Source of the DNA: Haloterrigena sp. H1
GTDB taxonomy: Archaea; Halobacteriota; Halobacteria; Halobacteriales; Natrialbaceae
Length of the DNA stretch: 64,000 nucleotides
NCBI RefSeq assembly: GCF_005938085.1
Contig: NZ_SMZK01000001.1
Coordinates: 1,054,001 to 1,118,000, forward strand
Direction of reading: 5' to 3'
Part shown: piece after piece, positions 60,413 to 64,000 of the stretch
Numbering within the stretch: position 1 is the stretch's first letter
Layout: every line of letters starts with the position of its first letter
Made by a program: the position numbers and the translations under genes
The notes under the pieces: generated by a model
Databases searched by the model: none
Seen by the model: the letters and a program-made list of their open reading frames with translations, nothing else
What the model was told of the DNA's origin: nothing

Positions 60413-62986
60413 ATGAGTGACGCTTCGCCGCCGGATGCAGGCGACGGGCCGGACACGACCCGTACCCTCGAGCTTCGCGTCCCGGAGATGGACTGTTCGT
60501 CGTGTGCCGGGAAGGTGACCAACAGCGTCGACCGTCTCGAGGGAATCGACGAACTCGACGCGCGGGTGACCAGCGGTCGGCTCGTCGTCGCATACGATCC
60601 GACGGAGACGAGCGATGCGGAAATCCGCAAGCGGGTTCGGGCGGCCGGCTACGAGATTGTGGACGACGATGGACGCGGTGACGACGAGCTAACCATGTCG
60701 GTCCCCGGCATGGACTGTGCCTCGTGTGCGACCAAAGTCGAGACCGCCCTCGAGGGAGCCGACGGCGTCGGCGAGATCGAGACCCGGCCCACGTCGGGTC
60801 GCGTAACCGTCGCGGTCGACGAGGGCACCGACCCCGATTCAGTCACCGACGCGATCGAGTCCGCCGGCTACGACGCGACGCCGCTCGACACCGATGGCGA
60901 GCCGATGGCCGACGCCGAGCCCGTCTGGAAGAGTCGGCGGGCCGCCATCACGGGCGTCGGTGCCGTCGTCGTGGCCGTCGGGATGGCCCTCGAGTTCGTC
61001 CTCTCCGGGCTCGATCCGACTCTGTTCGCAGTTGCGGGCCGGAGCTACCAGCTCTCGACGCTGCTCTTTATTCTGACCGCGGCCGTCGCCGGCGCGCCGA
61101 TCTTCCGGAACGGCTACTACTCCGCACGCAATCGGAGCCTCGATATCGACTTCCTGATGACGGTCGGCATCATCGCCGCCGTCGCGGCCCACCATCCGTT
61201 CGAGGGGGCCATGCTCGCCGTCCTGTTCAACATCGCCGAGTTGCTCGAGACGTACTCGATGGATCGCGCACGGGACTCGCTGCGGGAACTGATGGACCTC
61301 TCGCCGGACACCGCGACCGTCAAACGCGAGGACGGCTCCGAGGAGACGATCCCCGCCGACGACCTCGCGGTCGGCGACCGCGTCGTCGTTCGGCCGGGGG
61401 AGAAGATCCCCGCCGACGGCACCGTGCTCGAGGGCGAGAGCGCGGTCGACGAGTCTCCGATCACGGGCGAGAGCGTTCCCGCAGACAAGACGACGGGCGA
61501 CGAGGTCTTCGCCGGTACGATCGCGGAGTCGGGGTACCTCGAGGTCGACGTCGAACACGCGGCGGGCGACTCGACGATCGCCCGCATCGTCCGACTCGTC
61601 GAGGACGCCGAGCGCGAGCAGACCAAACGCGAGCAGTTCGTCGACCGTTTCGCGAGTGTCTACACGCCGATCGTCGTCGCACTCGCGATCGCGGTTGCCG
61701 TCGGTCCGCCGCTGGTCGTCGGCGCGTCGTGGCACACCTGGTTCCTGCGCGGGCTGACACTGCTGGTCATCGCCTGCCCCTGCGCGTTCGTCATCTCGAC
61801 GCCGGTCAGCGTCGTCTCGGGGATCACCAGCGCCGCGCGCAACGGCGTCCTGATCAAGGGTGGGCGCTATCTCGAGTCGGTCGCCGAGAGCGACGTGCTC
61901 GCGGTCGACAAGACGGGAACGCTCACCACCGGCGACCTGTCGGTGACCGACGTGATCCCGCTCGAGGGAGCCGACGAGGACGACGTGCTCCGACGGGCGA
62001 GCGCGGCCGAACGCCGGAGCGAGCACCCGCTCGCACGGGCGATCGTCGGCTACGCCAAAGAGCGAGGGGTCGATCCCGACGACCCGGCAGTCTCCGACTT
62101 CGAGGCGCTAACCGGGAAGGGAATCCGCGCCGAGATCGACGGGGAGACTCACTACGTCGGCAAGCCCGGGCTGTTCGAAGGGCTGGCTGACTTAGAGCAC
62201 GCCCACGTCACGACCGACGGCGGGACCGCGCTCGAGACCGAGGCGGCGGCTACCGAATCGCGACCCGACTGCAACCGCGAGGGCTGTCTCGACGTGTTGC
62301 GCGACATCGTTCCCGAACTCGAGGCCGAGGGCAAGACCGTCATGATCATCGGCACCGAGGACGGCCCGATAGGTGTCGTCGCCGTCGCGGACCGGGTCCG
62401 GCCCGAAGCCGCGTGGGCCGTCTCGCGACTGCAGGACCAAGGTGTCCGCGTCGTGATGCTCACCGGCGACAACGAGGGCACCGCTCGCGCGATCGCCGAC
62501 GAGGTCGGCATCGACGAGTACCACGCCGAGTTGCTCCCGGACGAGAAACTCGCGTGGATCCGACGGCTCGAGGGAGAAGGGAACGACGACGATACGAGCA
62601 GTAACGTCGCCATGATCGGCGACGGGATCAACGACGCACCCGCGCTTGCGACCGCAGGCGTCGGCATCGCAATGGGCGCGGCAGGGACCGACACGGCCCT
62701 CGAGACGGCCGACGTGGCGCTGATGGGCGACGATCTGACGCGGCTGCCGTATCTCTACCGGCTCTCGCGGACGGCAAACGGCGTCATCCGCCAGAACATC
62801 TGGGCGAGTCTGGCCGTGAAGGCGGTGTTGGCTGCCGGCGCGCCGATCGGTCTCGTGACGGTGATCCACGCGGTCGTCATTGGTGACATGGGAATGAGCC
62901 TCGGCGTGACTGGCAACGCGATGCGCCTCGCACACGTCGAGCCGGACCTGCCCGAGGACATCGATCGCCCCCATCTCGAGGAGTGA
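60413..62986 (+). CDS. P1B-type heavy-metal ATPase (Zn/Cd exporter-like)
   Basis: An 857-residue metal-transport P-type ATPase. Two N-terminal heavy-metal domains carry CSSC (residues 28-31) and CASC (102-105). The transmembrane CPC motif is at C455-P456-C457 followed by AFVISTPVS, which matches P1B-2 Zn/Cd/Pb exporters rather than Cu types (CPCALGLATP). Phosphorylation occurs at D499 in DKTGTL, with GDGIND later; the last helix has the family Asp-Gly in GDMGMSL. An unusual RPDCNREGC element interrupts the nucleotide domain. It expels metal at ATP cost, complementing the zinc uptake operon at 7950. The ATG at 60413 was preferred over GTG at 60410. Confidence 0.93.
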   Translation: MSDASPPDAGDGPDTTRTLELRVPEMDCSSCAGKVTNSVDRLEGIDELDARVTSGRLVVAYDPTETSDAEIRKRVRAAGYEIVDDDGRGDDELTMSVPGMDCASCATKVETALEGADGVGEIETRPTSGRVTVAVDEGTDPDSVTDAIESAGYDATPLDTDGEPMADAEPVWKSRRAAITGVGAVVVAVGMALEFVLSGLDPTLFAVAGRSYQLSTLLFILTAAVAGAPIFRNGYYSARNRSLDIDFLMTVGIIAAVAAHHPFEGAMLAVLFNIAELLETYSMDRARDSLRELMDLSPDTATVKREDGSEETIPADDLAVGDRVVVRPGEKIPADGTVLEGESAVDESPITGESVPADKTTGDEVFAGTIAESGYLEVDVEHAAGDSTIARIVRLVEDAEREQTKREQFVDRFASVYTPIVVALAIAVAVGPPLVVGASWHTWFLRGLTLLVIACPCAFVISTPVSVVSGITSAARNGVLIKGGRYLESVAESDVLAVDKTGTLTTGDLSVTDVIPLEGADEDDVLRRASAAERRSEHPLARAIVGYAKERGVDPDDPAVSDFEALTGKGIRAEIDGETHYVGKPGLFEGLADLEHAHVTTDGGTALETEAAATESRPDCNREGCLDVLRDIVPELEAEGKTVMIIGTEDGPIGVVAVADRVRPEAAWAVSRLQDQGVRVVMLTGDNEGTARAIADEVGIDEYHAELLPDEKLAWIRRLEGEGNDDDTSSNVAMIGDGINDAPALATAGVGIAMGAAGTDTALETADVALMGDDLTRLPYLYRLSRTANGVIRQNIWASLAVKAVLAAGAPIGLVTVIHAVVIGDMGMSLGVTGNAMRLAHVEPDLPEDIDRPHLEE

Positions 62987-63165
62987 GCCGTTACCGCCTG
63001 GTGATTCGTCGACCCACGTCACCACCTGACTAGCCGCATTCGCCCGGTACGTCTTGACCCGGACAAAAACCCAAACCCGAGATAAGGGGGCCTGATTCCT
63101 TCGTTTTCGGCCGTTTGCATAGTTTGGTGAGCGAGCTATGTTCGACCAGCCCTTACATGATATTG

Positions 63166-64000
63166 ATGACAGAAATACCGCCTGCTGACCAGGGTGTACC
63201 GACGACCGGCGATGCCGGTGGCGTCGACGGACGGCTGCCGACGCAGGGCGGGGACGAAGCCGACGGTCGTGACCACGAGGCCGCATACGACGTCATCACG
63301 ACGCCGGTGCTCGTCATCGGGGCGGGTGCTGCCGGGGCTCGAGTCGCCATCGAACTGGCCGAATCGGGGCTCGAGCCGCTCGTCGTCGGCAAACGAGACT
63401 ACGGCGATGCCCACACGACGTGGGCGGCTGGCGGGATCAACGCCGCACTCGGCTCGCTCGATCCCGAAGACAACTGGCCGATCCACGCAGCGGACACGTT
63501 GAACGAGGGCCACCACCTGAACGATCCGGAGGCCGTCGAGTTGACGGCCAAACACATGCCCGACCGGATCCGGGAACTCGATGAGTGGGGGATGTCGTTC
63601 GCCCGAACCGACGACGGGAAAATCAACCAGCGCTACTTCGGCGCGCAGTCGTACCGCCGGACCTGTTTCGTCGGCGATCGCACGGGCGAGGTCATGCTCG
63701 AGACGCTGATCGACCGAGCACAGGCCCTCGAGATTCCCTACCGCGAGAACGTGATGATCACGCGACTCCTCTCGGACGGCACCCGTGTCGACGGCGCGGT
63801 CGGGTTCGACATGGAGACCGGCGACGGGTTGCTGTTTCGGACGGACCACGTCGTGCTGGCGGCCGGTGGCTTCTCGGCGGCTTATCGACGCCACTCCTCG
63901 CGGGACGACGAGAACAACGGCGACGCCCAGGCGCTGGCGCTCGAGGCAGGCGCTCGACTCCTCGACACCGAATTCGTCCAGTTCCATCCCACCGGTATGG
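63166..64000 (+). CDS. FAD-dependent L-aspartate oxidase/SDH-flavoprotein-like enzyme (partial)
   Basis: The first 278 codons of a flavoprotein that runs off the right edge. After an acidic lead of about 40 residues comes the FAD Rossmann motif VLVIGAGAAGARVAIELAESG, followed by a THTTWAAGGIN-like flavin-contact segment (TTWAAGGINAALG), GEVMLETLI and VVLAAGGFSAAYRRHSS. Family members include L-aspartate oxidase, fumarate reductase and succinate dehydrogenase flavoproteins; haloarchaeal relatives of this layout are often annotated as L-aspartate oxidase or FAD-binding protein. The missing C-terminus prevents a firm choice. An ATG at 63157 in frame is an alternative start. Confidence 0.8.
   Translation, partial: MTEIPPADQGVPTTGDAGGVDGRLPTQGGDEADGRDHEAAYDVITTPVLVIGAGAAGARVAIELAESGLEPLVVGKRDYGDAHTTWAAGGINAALGSLDPEDNWPIHAADTLNEGHHLNDPEAVELTAKHMPDRIRELDEWGMSFARTDDGKINQRYFGAQSYRRTCFVGDRTGEVMLETLIDRAQALEIPYRENVMITRLLSDGTRVDGAVGFDMETGDGLLFRTDHVVLAAGGFSAAYRRHSSRDDENNGDAQALALEAGARLLDTEFVQFHPTGM

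Noticed and set aside
1..64000. CRISPR array, insertion sequence with transposase, rRNA or provirus genes
   Set aside because: No regularly spaced direct repeats, transposase, integrase, capsid or rRNA sequence was seen anywhere in the window.

Overview
This window is from the chromosome of an extreme halophilic archaeon (class Halobacteria). Every confident protein is strongly acidic, GC and third-position GC are high, several genes appear leaderless with an A/T-rich TATA element about 25-30 bases upstream, and haloarchaeal families are dense: HTH-10/Bat-like regulators, a HalX response regulator, DpsA, PRC-barrel proteins, ADP-forming acetyl-CoA synthetase, GTP cyclohydrolase III and a complete methylaspartate-cycle cluster. 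The exact genus cannot be fixed from sequence alone. I count about 68 protein genes, of which the last (a FAD-dependent oxidoreductase) runs off the right edge, plus tRNA-Lys(CTT) and tRNA-Thr(TGT).

Layout. 0-6 kb: a macro-domain protein, an 83-bp inverted-repeat (MITE-like) element, a 57-aa gene behind two TTAGG-N4-CCTAA-type boxes, dpsA with a related box, a GAPN-like aldehyde dehydrogenase, a Tat lipoprotein and a PfkB sugar kinase. 6-16 kb: a YihY/BrkB membrane protein, a zinc-uptake operon (znuABC-like) with a perfect palindrome next to its TATA box, ADP-forming acetyl-CoA synthetase overlapping a Pta-like regulatory-domain protein, a PRC-barrel protein and an RCK-DHH fusion. 16.2-17.6 kb: tRNA-Lys whose 3' end is duplicated 1.3 kb downstream; the DNA between the two copies is compositionally foreign and holds one 369-aa gene of unknown function. 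17.7-30.6 kb: housekeeping genes including mobB, enoyl-CoA hydratase, pyrBI, an FKBP isomerase, a CYTH protein, SAM synthetase, an MFS carrier and thiI.

30.7-37.4 kb holds the methylaspartate-cycle genes: glutamate mutase S and E, methylaspartate ammonia-lyase, mesaconyl-CoA hydratase and beta-methylmalyl-CoA lyase as one tightly packed leftward operon, with the CoA-transferase gene divergent. These enzymes convert glutamate through mesaconate to glyoxylate and propionyl-CoA, and so allow growth on acetyl-CoA. The rest of the window fits this lifestyle: ADP-forming acetyl-CoA synthetase, two acyl-CoA dehydrogenases, a fused 3-hydroxyacyl-CoA dehydrogenase/enoyl-CoA hydratase and a second hydratase together suggest fatty-acid or acyl-CoA catabolism.

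37.7-64 kb: GTP cyclohydrolase III (archaeal flavin/F420 pathway) and, 11 kb away, a creatininase-family protein that could be its partner ArfB; phosphoglycerate kinase; a GNAT acetyltransferase; tRNA-Thr; a divergent DCC/HTTM pair; stress, methyltransferase, membrane and MscS-like genes; a NikR-like regulator with intact nickel ligands; a histidine kinase whose ATP site has lost key residues, convergent with a HalX regulator; and a P1B Zn/Cd-type exporter with two heavy-metal-binding domains. Metal handling (Fe, Zn uptake, Zn/Cd export, Ni sensing) recurs throughout. The best candidate for something undescribed is the tRNA-Lys-associated single-gene island.
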